Positions 17,062 through 25,213 of a stretch of DNA of 64,000 bases are shown in pieces. This DNA is from Paracoccus aerodenitrificans (lineage in GTDB: Bacteria; Pseudomonadota; Alphaproteobacteria; Rhodobacterales; Rhodobacteraceae): NCBI RefSeq assembly GCF_027913215.1, contig NZ_CP115784.1:2542001-2606000 (forward strand). The letters are read 5' to 3'. Made by a program: the position numbers and the translations under genes. The notes below the pieces were generated by a model. The model searched no databases, was not told where the DNA came from, and was given only the letters and a program-made list of their open reading frames with translations. Every line of letters begins with the position of its first letter. The first letter of the stretch is position 1.

Positions 17062-17861
17062 ACAGAAATCCGACCAAGTTCCTTTTGTGGCTTTGGCTGG
17101 CTACGGCTTTGCTGTTTGCCGTCGCGCCGGGTCTGGATCTCTGGGTGGCGGGGCTGTTCTACGACCATGCGGGGAACGGGTTCTATCTGGACGGAATACC
17201 TGCTCTGCAGATGCTGCGTGAGATCATCTGGGCATCCGCCAATATACTGGTGCTCGGCGTGATCCTGTATACGCTGCTCAACCTGTACAGCCGCAAACCC
17301 ACGCAGATACCCGGTCGGTTCTGGGCATTTTGCCTGACGCTGATTGCGCTTGGACCGGGTCTGCTGGTGAATGTGATCCTCAAGGATCAGTGGGGCCGCG
17401 CCCGTCCGGCCGATGTGATGGAGTTCGGCGGCTTGGCAGAGTTCACACCGCCCTGGCAACTGGCGGATCAATGCGTCTCGAACTGCTCTTTTGTCTCCGG
17501 TGAGGCTGCCGGGGCGATAACCGCCGCGATTATTGCGGGGCTGTTCCTGTGGAATATGATCCCGCATCGGCAGAGGCACTGGCTGCTGCTTGCCTGCTTG
17601 AGCTTTGCGCTTATCGGCTCTGGAATGCGCATCATGATGGGCAGGCATTTCCTGTCAGACGTGGTCTGGTCCTTCGTTCTGATCAGCAGCCTGGCGATCT
17701 GGCTTGGCAGCATTTTCCGCATCTCCAAGTTGTTGCCACGCATGACCTACACAGCGCTTCGGAGTGATGCAGCGACGGTTCAGAAAATCGCCGAGGGGCT
17801 TGTTACCGCGAGTATGCCCGTCACAAGGCGTGTCAGCCGGATCGTGCGGCGTCTTCAGTAG
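17058..17861 (+). CDS. PAP2-family protein 2 with altered catalytic motif
   Basis: A 267-residue membrane protein that overlaps the previous gene by 4 bp (ATGA). Motif 1 is K109-x6-R116-P117 (KDQWGRARP) and motif 3 is R191-x5-H197-x3-D201, both complete. Motif 2 reads FVSGEAAG, so the usual PSGH histidine is glutamate 149 and the proline is valine. That histidine normally acts as proton donor to the leaving group, so activity may be reduced or altered. This SGE variant may define a separate subgroup. A conserved-looking loop with cysteines (QCVSNCS) precedes it and may form a periplasmic disulphide. It probably acts on a lipid phosphate of the same pathway. Confidence 0.82.
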   Translation: MNRNPTKFLLWLWLATALLFAVAPGLDLWVAGLFYDHAGNGFYLDGIPALQMLREIIWASANILVLGVILYTLLNLYSRKPTQIPGRFWAFCLTLIALGPGLLVNVILKDQWGRARPADVMEFGGLAEFTPPWQLADQCVSNCSFVSGEAAGAITAAIIAGLFLWNMIPHRQRHWLLLACLSFALIGSGMRIMMGRHFLSDVVWSFVLISSLAIWLGSIFRISKLLPRMTYTALRSDAATVQKIAEGLVTASMPVTRRVSRIVRRLQ

Positions 17862-18080
17862 GCACTGCCAAGCCGATTACTGTACACCGGCCTTGCGCAA
17901 CCTTGATGACGATCCGAGCATTGCAGCATCGCTGACCGACAAACGCCAAACGCTGATGTCCGCCTTTTTACCATAGAAAATCACGTCTTAAATCGCCTCT
18001 TTCCCCAGCCGATTCACGGAACCATACCCCGCATCAGGCCGTTCATAATCGTACACAGGCAGCGGGATCCGGAACGGAAA

Positions 18081-19586
18081 ATGAACCAACTCAGCTTTCA
18101 GCCGGGCGAGAATTGCTGGCGCGTCGAAAAGGCAGAACAATTCGGAATTATCATTGATGCCGAAAAATATTTCCGCGCCCTCAGGGAAGCGTTGGAGAAG
18201 GCTGAGGATCTGATTATCCTCGTCGGCTGGGATTTCGATTTCGAGATCGAGATGCTGCCGGGTGAAAGCGACGAGTCCGGCAATGCGCCCGATGGCCTTC
18301 CCAACCGGATCGGCCCGTTTCTTGAAGCACTCGCTGAGAGGCGGCCAAATCTGGAGATCTATCTTCTGAAATGGAGCGGCGGGGCGCTGATCGCGCCGGG
18401 AAGGATGCTTCCGACGGCCAAAATCAAGCTGCTCTCTCCCGATCAGGTTCATCTGGGCTTTGACGGCAGGCATCCGATTGGCGCGAGCCACCATCAGAAA
18501 ATCGTGACCATTGACGATTCGCTTGCTTTCTGCGGCGGGATCGACGTGACGGATGGGAGATGGGATACGCGCGAGCATGCTCCGGGAGACAAGCGGCGGA
18601 CGCTGAAAAACGGCGATATTGCGCAGCCCTGGCATGATGTAACCTCGGTCATGTCGGGGCCGGCGGCGGAGGCCCTCAGCGAGCTGTGCCGCGCCCGCTG
18701 GAAACGCGCTCAGGATACCGAGCTTGAAGAACCGATCAAGCCCGGCAGGGACCGCTGGCCGCAAAGCCTCAGGGCGGAATTCCGTGATATCGACGTTGCG
18801 ATTGTCAGAACCGAGCCGCCCGAAACGGACCGCCCCGTCATCGTCGAGATCGAGCAGCTTTATCTGGACAGTATCGCCTCGGCGAAGGAAACCATTTACC
18901 TTGAATCACAGTATTTCGCCTCGGATGTCATTACCGACGCCGTTCGCAAAAAGCTGCAGGAACCGGACGGGCCAGAGATTGTCGTCATCAATCCCAAAGC
19001 TGCTCAGGGCGTGATCGAAGATCAGGCGATGCATGTCACGCGCAGCAGGATGATCCGGGATTTGCGGGCCTCTGATCCTCATGATCGTTTCCGCGTCTTC
19101 TACCCGGTGAACTCGGATCAGGATCCGGTCTATGTGCATGCGAAGGTGTCGATTATCGATGACCGGTTCATGAGGGTCGGGTCGGCGAATATCGACCGCC
19201 GCTCAATGGCGTTCGACACGGAATGCGATGTCGCGCTGATCGCCGAACGCGAAGAGGACCGGCAACAGGTGCTGGATCTCCGCAACGATCTTCTGGCCGA
19301 GCATCTTGGTTGCAGCAAAGAGGATCTGGCGCGGGCTATCGAGCATAATGGCAGCATTATCTCTGCAATCGATTCGCTGAACCGCCGCGATCACAGAGGC
19401 CTGCGCGACCTGCCGCTGCGCAAGGAAAACATGTTCGGCAGCCTGCTGGCCGATACGCGCTTCTTCGATCCGCGCTATCGCCGCAGTGCGATGGCACGGT
19501 TCGGCGTGACCTCCCGTCATGTCATGATCGGAGGTGTCGCAATCGCGGCAGGGCTGTATCTGTGGTCGAGAAAACGGCGGCGTTGA
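18081..19586 (+). CDS. Phospholipase D-family (HKD) phosphodiesterase
   Basis: This 501-residue protein has two HKD half-sites. The first is H138-x-K140-x4-D145 (HHQKIVTIDD) followed by FCGGIDVTDGRWD. The second, near residue 350, is VHAKVSIIDDRFMRVGSANIDRRS. DFDFEIEML near the N-terminus and the acidic inter-site region resemble eukaryote-type PLD enzymes more than cardiolipin synthases. A single hydrophobic segment with a basic end (IGGVAIAAGLYLWSRKRRR) lies at the C-terminus and suggests membrane anchoring. It may cleave or exchange phospholipid head groups. It follows the PAP2 genes by 219 bp and may have its own promoter. It ends 16 bp from the convergent polymerase-like gene. Confidence 0.85.
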   Translation: MNQLSFQPGENCWRVEKAEQFGIIIDAEKYFRALREALEKAEDLIILVGWDFDFEIEMLPGESDESGNAPDGLPNRIGPFLEALAERRPNLEIYLLKWSGGALIAPGRMLPTAKIKLLSPDQVHLGFDGRHPIGASHHQKIVTIDDSLAFCGGIDVTDGRWDTREHAPGDKRRTLKNGDIAQPWHDVTSVMSGPAAEALSELCRARWKRAQDTELEEPIKPGRDRWPQSLRAEFRDIDVAIVRTEPPETDRPVIVEIEQLYLDSIASAKETIYLESQYFASDVITDAVRKKLQEPDGPEIVVINPKAAQGVIEDQAMHVTRSRMIRDLRASDPHDRFRVFYPVNSDQDPVYVHAKVSIIDDRFMRVGSANIDRRSMAFDTECDVALIAEREEDRQQVLDLRNDLLAEHLGCSKEDLARAIEHNGSIISAIDSLNRRDHRGLRDLPLRKENMFGSLLADTRFFDPRYRRSAMARFGVTSRHVMIGGVAIAAGLYLWSRKRRR

Positions 19587-19602
19587 AACCGGTCGGTATG
19601 CC

Positions 19603-20859
19603 CTAAAAATCCTGATTTTCGGGATTATCCGGCGCTACGGATATGCAAACTCCGATCACAAGAAACCACGGAACCAGCCAGAAGCGGGCGTAGAGATGCG
19701 CCAGACCGTTCTGCACCAGTGCCAGCATCACCGTGATGGTAATCGTCAGCACGGCATACCACCGCGTCTGGTGGTTCATCATCACCGGCCAACACAGGAA
19801 CAACACGGTCACGAATAATCCAAAATAGCCCAGAAGGCTGATCAGCCCGCCCTCAGCCAGCAGCAGAAGATAGGTGTTATGCACCGGTGCCCCGTGGGCG
19901 CTGACCATCCGATACTGATCGGCCCCCATGCCGACGAATATCGTGTCGCGGGTCAGGCGCAGCGCCTCATGGATCAGGAACATCCGATCAGAGAAGGTTC
20001 CCGCGCGCCCGACATCTCCGGTTTCAAGTGCTCCGAATACGCGTCTTAGAAAGATCTCAGGCAAAAAAAGATGGCCCCAACTATACAGCACGAACACACC
20101 GACAAGGCCGACAACGAGCAGTCCGAGGATCAACCGGACACGAAAGCTCAGCACGACAAGCGCGGTAGCCCCGATCAGCGTCAGGAAAAATCCGGTATTC
20201 GAGCCGGTCAGCAACAGCCCGTACCCCAATGGAATCAGCACCGGGACAGCGATCCACAGCCTGATTTCGCGGATAAATAACAACCATAGCGTGAACACGA
20301 TCGACATAGCGGCAAGCGCACCTGCATCGTTCTCACGCTCAATCAGCGATGCGAGGCGACCATTGCGTGTGACGAAGCGCAAATCATCGGGCGCGTATTC
20401 CATGTACCATGCGCCATGCAGCATGATGACCACCATCGAGGCCACGAAAACCTTGATCAGCAGCACAGCCTCGTCCCTGGGGCGCTGGAGAATCACGAGC
20501 GGCATGATCAGCAGCGAAAAGCAGTACTGGCCGGATACTAATGCGCCATCCAGAAGCTCACCATTGACGACAGAGCTGAACAGCAATCCGAAGGCCAGCA
20601 TGAACACGCTGCTATACCAGATAATAGCACCGCGTCCGAAAGGATGCAGAGGCAGACGCCCGCTTGCCATCATCGTCAGAACGGTCAGCAGCGCAAAGAC
20701 ATCTGCAAGAGTGATATAGGCGAAGCTGACCCGGAAATACTGCATCGGCGCGACAAAGACCGTGATCGCTGCCAGAAACAAATCGAAATGCCAGAAATTT
20801 TCGCCCCAATCCGTCCCGGGCGCAGAAAACTCTCCGGCCGGAAGCGCGGCCTGTCGCAT
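19603..20859 (-). CDS. O-antigen polymerase/ligase-like membrane protein (Wzy_C family)
   Basis: This 418-residue protein has about ten to twelve membrane segments and one large periplasmic loop. The loop ends in VHNTYLLLLAEGGLISLLGYFG, the typical Wzy_C/WaaL signature with a conserved histidine. Upstream residues RENDAGALAAMSIVF and LLTGSNTGFF are also of this type. Such proteins polymerise repeat units or ligate glycan to a lipid in the periplasm. The gene is transcribed away from the polysaccharide cluster and diverges from the next GT4 gene, with a 164-bp intergenic region that probably holds both promoters. Polymerase and ligase cannot be separated from sequence alone. Confidence 0.82.
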   Translation of the reverse strand: MRQAALPAGEFSAPGTDWGENFWHFDLFLAAITVFVAPMQYFRVSFAYITLADVFALLTVLTMMASGRLPLHPFGRGAIIWYSSVFMLAFGLLFSSVVNGELLDGALVSGQYCFSLLIMPLVILQRPRDEAVLLIKVFVASMVVIMLHGAWYMEYAPDDLRFVTRNGRLASLIERENDAGALAAMSIVFTLWLLFIREIRLWIAVPVLIPLGYGLLLTGSNTGFFLTLIGATALVVLSFRVRLILGLLVVGLVGVFVLYSWGHLFLPEIFLRRVFGALETGDVGRAGTFSDRMFLIHEALRLTRDTIFVGMGADQYRMVSAHGAPVHNTYLLLLAEGGLISLLGYFGLFVTVLFLCWPVMMNHQTRWYAVLTITITVMLALVQNGLAHLYARFWLVPWFLVIGVCISVAPDNPENQDF

Positions 20860-20969
20860 AACATGGCCCCCATCAATCTGGGATTAACAAACTACTGATA
20901 ACACCAAGCTTTCCGCAAGGAGGTTCATCAACTGATTACGCCATGTTACAGCTCAGATAAACAGAAGAA

Positions 20970-20985
20970 ATCGAAGGGATTCGAT
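20970..20985. promoter_or_regulatory. Inverted repeat in divergent promoter region
   Basis: ATCGAA and TTCGAT are separated by GGGA, 39 bases before the GTG start of the GT4 gene. The repeat is followed by GTTTTG. It could be an operator or a short leader hairpin, and nothing in the sequence names the binding protein. Confidence 0.35.
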
Positions 20986-21023
20986 GTTTTGATCCCGACG
21001 CAATGTGCCGCAGGAGTTAACGA

Positions 21024-22202
21024 GTGACAGCGATACGAATCCTATTCCCCTTTGCGGGCGATACCGGGCTTGGTGGAAGCCATGTCTCAGCGCTCGGCCT
21101 GATCTCGGCATTGGACCGGACGCGTTTTCATCCGCATATTCTACTGCATCAACAGGCCGGCGCCGTCGGAGAGCACGCGCACCGCCTCGGTCTGGATTTT
21201 GAGGTAATCGAGGATCTGCCTCTGATGAAAACCCGCAATAATCCACGCCCGGGTGATATTGGGCCAGCTGGATATTTGACATGGGGCATCCGCCGCCTCA
21301 TGGCCGAAATAAAGCGGCTGGATCCCCATATCGTGCATACGAATGAAGGCCGCATTCATGCCAACTGGGCGCTGCCCGCGCGGCTTTGCGGATGCAAGCA
21401 TCTCTGGCATCACAGGCAGGATCCCACGGCATTCGGCGTGAACAAGATCGCTCCGCTTCTATCCGATCATATCGCCAGCGTATCGTGGTTTTCGAAACCC
21501 TCGCGACCGATCCGTTCGGTTGATCACATGTTCAGCGTCATCCGCAGCCCGTTTGATTTCGGTGACGCCCCGGACGCCGATGCAGCCCGTCAAATGATCC
21601 TGTCCGAGTTGGACCTGCCAGAAAATACTGTGCTGCTTGGCTGGTTCGGTCTTCTTACCGCTCGCAAGAAGCCCCTCCGCTTTGTCGAGGCGGTAGCCCA
21701 GATTCGGAAAGCGCTTCCCTACAGGCCGGTTCATGGCCTGATGTTCGGTGAGATATCGGAACCTGGCAGTGATCTGGACCGGCAATGTCGTGATCGTGCA
21801 GAACGCCTTGGCATTGCCGGAAACCTTCACCTGATGGGCTTCCGTCGACCAATCGCTGATTATATGGCAGGTGTCGATCTGAACATTGTCACGGCTTTGA
21901 GCGAGCCTTTTGGCCGGACGCTGATCGAATCGATGGATTTCGGGACGCCGGTGATCGCAACCGCGCATGGCGGCAATCCGGAGGCCATCGACCACGGAAC
22001 GACCGGCTATCTGGTAGAGCCAGAGACCCCCGCCGCCTTTGTCGAACCGGCTTTGACGCTGATCCGCAAACCCTCAAAATACCGCACGATGGTCAAGGCC
22101 GCACGCGCCGATGTTCGCGGCAAATATGGGCGGGATGTCCATGTAAGGCTGGTCTCAGAGCTTTACGAAAAGCTGGTGAACCCAGAACCTGTCAAGGGAT
22201 AG
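21024..22202 (+). CDS. Glycosyltransferase family 4
   Basis: A 392-residue GT-B enzyme starting at GTG 21024, with AGGAG seven bases upstream. The N-terminal domain starts MTAIRILFPFAGDTGLGGSH, an acceptor-side motif. The C-terminal domain holds the nucleotide-sugar site: LGWFGLLTARKKPLRFVEAV, HLMGFRRPIADYMAGVDLNIV and the EPFGRTLIESMDFGTPVIAT E-x7-E stretch. It would add a sugar to the growing lipid-linked repeat unit on the cytosolic face. Sugar and linkage cannot be inferred. It converges with the response regulator, with only ten bases between the stops. Confidence 0.9.
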   Translation: MTAIRILFPFAGDTGLGGSHVSALGLISALDRTRFHPHILLHQQAGAVGEHAHRLGLDFEVIEDLPLMKTRNNPRPGDIGPAGYLTWGIRRLMAEIKRLDPHIVHTNEGRIHANWALPARLCGCKHLWHHRQDPTAFGVNKIAPLLSDHIASVSWFSKPSRPIRSVDHMFSVIRSPFDFGDAPDADAARQMILSELDLPENTVLLGWFGLLTARKKPLRFVEAVAQIRKALPYRPVHGLMFGEISEPGSDLDRQCRDRAERLGIAGNLHLMGFRRPIADYMAGVDLNIVTALSEPFGRTLIESMDFGTPVIATAHGGNPEAIDHGTTGYLVEPETPAAFVEPALTLIRKPSKYRTMVKAARADVRGKYGRDVHVRLVSELYEKLVNPEPVKG

Positions 22203-22212
22203 GGCGTTTGGC

Positions 22213-23292
22213 CTAACTCTCCTTTGCCTGGCTGCCCCGCTCCGGCGTAGTGGCAGAGGACGGCGCGGTGCCATCGTTCAGATGGACTGAGCGCAGTAGG
22301 CTAATCAGATCGGATTGTCGCGAATATCCGCATTTTTGGTAAATATTGCGCAGATGATAATTCACCGTCGGCTTGGCGATATTCATCACCTCTCCGATCT
22401 GGTCCAGACGCAACCCCTCTGCCAGAAAACCCGCCAGCCGCGCCTCGGTCGGCGTCAGCCCGATTGCCTCTGCAACCAGCCCGTCCCCAAGACCGGAAAC
22501 ATGGGACGAAGGAAAAATAGCCGCCGCAAAGATTGCCTGATCTCCGCTTTTTTCTGTCAACTGCAGCGTTGCAACGAACAGATGCTGGGGGATATTGCTG
22601 CGCGATACACCTGTCGGGATCGTGCGGAAATCCAGTACGTGATCCACGGTCTCGCGGCCATGTCCGTTCTGCGATGCCGCCTGCCGTATGACCCATTCGC
22701 GAATGGTCGATGTATTGACGCGCGACAGAGATTTCGCGGCACGATTGGTAAAGATCATCTGTCCGAACGGGTCAAACATGATGACGCCGAACGAGAACCG
22801 ATCCAACAGCACATAAGGCGCCCGCAACCGCTGTGCCCCGGACGAAGAGGATCCCGCACGGACAGTTTCAGCGGCCTTCAAACGGTCTGACATACGCAGA
22901 AGCGTATCGATAGAAGCCAGCAAAAGATCCTCGTGGATCGGCTTGGCAATATAATCGTCGGCTCCGGCAAGCTTGCCCGCAACGATGTCGCTTTTCTCAC
23001 CGAATTCCGATATGATGATGATCGGCATCCCGGCCAACTCGGGGCGGTCTCGGCGTATCAGTTGCAGCAGCGCCATGCCCTCGACACCCGGCAGAGACTG
23101 GTCGCACAGCATCACATCCGGCGCAGAACCGCTGAGGGTCCGTAATGCTGAATTGGAATCCTCTGCCGTTGCAGCGATGAAGCCGCGTTGTGAGAAGACC
23201 TGTTTCAGATCCTCGCCTAGGGCAGGATTTCCCGTGCAGATCAGGATGCTGCGTCTGAACGCGGCTTGCGAACTGGTCAAAATTGCCACCAT
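22213..23292 (-). CDS. Response regulator with PAS-like middle and LuxR-type HTH
   Basis: A 359-residue regulator. The receiver domain (about residues 14-135) has phospho-acceptor D64 (VMLCDQSLPG), S95 in the switch position and K117 (DYIAKP). The usual acidic pair after the first strand is missing; the sequence there is ILICTGNP. The middle (about 155-270) resembles a PAS domain (FSFGVIMFDPFGQMIFTNRAA). The C-terminal LuxR helix-turn-helix is clear: LTPTEARLAGFLAEGLRLDQI then NYHLRNIYQKCG. It lies 57 bp downstream of the aminotransferase on the same strand, so it may be read with the amino-sugar genes. No histidine kinase is in the window. It is the best candidate local regulator of the polysaccharide locus. 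Confidence 0.88.
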   Translation of the reverse strand: MVAILTSSQAAFRRSILICTGNPALGEDLKQVFSQRGFIAATAEDSNSALRTLSGSAPDVMLCDQSLPGVEGMALLQLIRRDRPELAGMPIIIISEFGEKSDIVAGKLAGADDYIAKPIHEDLLLASIDTLLRMSDRLKAAETVRAGSSSSGAQRLRAPYVLLDRFSFGVIMFDPFGQMIFTNRAAKSLSRVNTSTIREWVIRQAASQNGHGRETVDHVLDFRTIPTGVSRSNIPQHLFVATLQLTEKSGDQAIFAAAIFPSSHVSGLGDGLVAEAIGLTPTEARLAGFLAEGLRLDQIGEVMNIAKPTVNYHLRNIYQKCGYSRQSDLISLLRSVHLNDGTAPSSATTPERGSQAKES

Positions 23293-23349
23293 TTACTTCT
23301 TAACATCAGAATCGGCTGCACTGGCTGTCACAGCACAATGCCGTTTTAT

Positions 23350-24522
23350 TCAGGCGGTCGCCTGTTCGAGTATCTCCAGCAGGACCGTAGAAAGCTCATC
23401 CAGCTGTGTCTCGTCCCAAGTGGGATCAACCAGGAAGGCCAGACTGGTATCGCCAAGTTCCCTTGCAACCGGAAGCGGTCGGGGCGGGTGATCGCCGTCA
23501 GCAGAAAAGATGCCCTCGCGGTAGACTTCAGAGCAACTTCCCGAAAAAAGCGGGATCTGCCGCATGGAGGCTATCGCCAGAATGCGATCACGATCCCAGC
23601 CATTTGTCAGAGCCTCGGGACGTATGAAAGCGTAAAAGCGATACCATGCATGGGTAAGGTTCTCCGGCGGAAGCGGAATCCGCAGCGCGTCCGACTGCGA
23701 CAGAGTATGAGCAAGCCGAGCCGCATTCCTGCTGCGCTGCGCATGCCAGTCAGGAAGAAGCTGCAACTGCACCCGGCCAATCGCCGCCGACATCCCCGTC
23801 ATCCGCAGATTGGTTCCCGGCTCAGCCGCATGAAGCCAGCGGAAACCGGGCTGTGTGTCGCGCTCAAAGACAAGTGCGCGGTCTTTGCCATGATCCTTGA
23901 AGCTCCAAATTCTGTCGTGAAGCGCGTCAGCATTGGTGACGATCATGCCGCCCTCGCCCCCGGTCGACATGATCTTGTCCTGACAGAAGGAATAAGAACC
24001 CAAATCGCCAAAACTGCCGACGATCTGATCACCGATCCGGGCACCATGCGCTTGCGCACAATCCTCAATCACCCAGAGATCATGCTCCCTTGCCAGAGTC
24101 ATGGTCCCCGCCATATCGCATGGCCATCCCGCAAGATGAACCGGAATGATTCCGCGTGTCCGGTCATTAATCAGCGGCACAATACTGGCTGGTGTGATGT
24201 TCTGGCTGTCGGGATCGACATCTGCAAAGACGGGGCGTCCTCCGGCAAGAAGCACACAGCTTGCGGAAACGACAAAGCTGCGCGGACTGACGATGACCTC
24301 GTCCCCGGGCTGAAGCTTCAGTGCACGCAGCGCCGCATCCAGCGTGACCGAGCCATTTGCCATTGCAATGGCATGGCTGGTGCCGACATGGGCGGCAAAC
24401 TCTTCCTCAAAGCTGCGTACATCAGGCCCCGTCCAGGCGTTGACCTTGCCGGATCGAAGCACGTCAGCAACCGCATCAATCTGCCGCTGATCGAAGACAG
24501 GCCAGGTCTGATTGCGTTGCAT
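23350..24522 (-). CDS. DegT/DnrJ/EryC1/StrS-family sugar aminotransferase
   Basis: This 390-residue PLP enzyme starts at ATG 24522, four bases after the PIG-L stop. A longer frame would overlap that gene and is rejected. Family markers are GTSHAIAMANGSVTLDAAL, IEDCAQAHGA, and QDKIMSTGGEGGMIVTN with PLP lysine K183. These enzymes transfer an amino group from glutamate to a keto sugar nucleotide, commonly a 4-keto-6-deoxy sugar. The likely substrate maker is the PglF/CapD-like dehydratase at 33768. The gene belongs to a tight minus-strand set with a deacetylase, a formyltransferase and a PglC-like transferase. The family also contains scaffold-type members, but the active lysine is present here. 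Confidence 0.93.
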   Translation of the reverse strand: MQRNQTWPVFDQRQIDAVADVLRSGKVNAWTGPDVRSFEEEFAAHVGTSHAIAMANGSVTLDAALRALKLQPGDEVIVSPRSFVVSASCVLLAGGRPVFADVDPDSQNITPASIVPLINDRTRGIIPVHLAGWPCDMAGTMTLAREHDLWVIEDCAQAHGARIGDQIVGSFGDLGSYSFCQDKIMSTGGEGGMIVTNADALHDRIWSFKDHGKDRALVFERDTQPGFRWLHAAEPGTNLRMTGMSAAIGRVQLQLLPDWHAQRSRNAARLAHTLSQSDALRIPLPPENLTHAWYRFYAFIRPEALTNGWDRDRILAIASMRQIPLFSGSCSEVYREGIFSADGDHPPRPLPVARELGDTSLAFLVDPTWDETQLDELSTVLLEILEQATA

Positions 24523-24526
24523 CGGC

Positions 24527-25213
24527 TCACTCCACGATCCGGATGGTGACGAAAGCTTCAGCAGCATCACGGTGGACGGTTGCACCGCGCAACGTCGCCA
24601 ATGCCGTCAGCGATGCGACCGATCTTTCATGCGGAGCCGCCCGCTGCTGGCTTTCAAACAAACCAAACGCGTCCAGCTTGCGCTGCAACGTGTCAGAGAT
24701 GTCCACAAACAAATTCGGAAGGAAGCCGGGCGTAAGATAAGGCGCGTTCCAGTTCGTCTCAGAAAGGGTCTCGTACGCGAAAACCCGCGTAGGGTAGTCT
24801 GGCTGATGCGGACGCGCGGCGACGAGTGCGGACAGGAAGCTGAGCTGGTGGTCAAGATGAATGTCACCAGGATGCGGTGCAAAGATCGTCTGCGCTCCGG
24901 TTCGCTGAACCACAGAGGAAATCGCGCGGTTCAGCTCTGTATGCGCATATTCTCTCAACCCCGCCGCCGGGCAGTCGAGATAATGGGTCTGTGTCACACC
25001 AAGCTTCGCATGCGCTGCCGCAGCTTCGGCCCGGACTGTATCAACCTGATCCACCGAAAAGCGTGGAGCACGGCCGGTTGTAACAATTGCGACGTGGATT
25101 TCTGTCCCGGCATCTGCAAGGCGTGCCATCGTGCCTCCGACTCCCAGAACCTCGTCATCGGGATGCGGGGCAATCACCAGAACCGGACCGGATTTTTCGA
25201 TAGTTCTCAGCAT
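24527..25213 (-). CDS. PIG-L-family deacetylase
   Basis: A 228-residue LmbE/PIG-L enzyme. The zinc motif is APHPDDEVLGVGGT (H17, D19, D20), and a second metal-ligand region reads PHPGDIHLDHQ. The family removes acetyl groups from N-acetyl-sugar derivatives, including nucleotide sugars and lipid-linked sugars. It overlaps the formyltransferase by 7 bp upstream and ends 4 bp before the aminotransferase. Next to a formyltransferase it suggests a sequence in which an acetyl group is removed and the amine formylated, or deacetylation of a different position. This order of reactions is inference. Confidence 0.9.
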   Translation of the reverse strand: MLRTIEKSGPVLVIAPHPDDEVLGVGGTMARLADAGTEIHVAIVTTGRAPRFSVDQVDTVRAEAAAAHAKLGVTQTHYLDCPAAGLREYAHTELNRAISSVVQRTGAQTIFAPHPGDIHLDHQLSFLSALVAARPHQPDYPTRVFAYETLSETNWNAPYLTPGFLPNLFVDISDTLQRKLDAFGLFESQQRAAPHERSVASLTALATLRGATVHRDAAEAFVTIRIVE

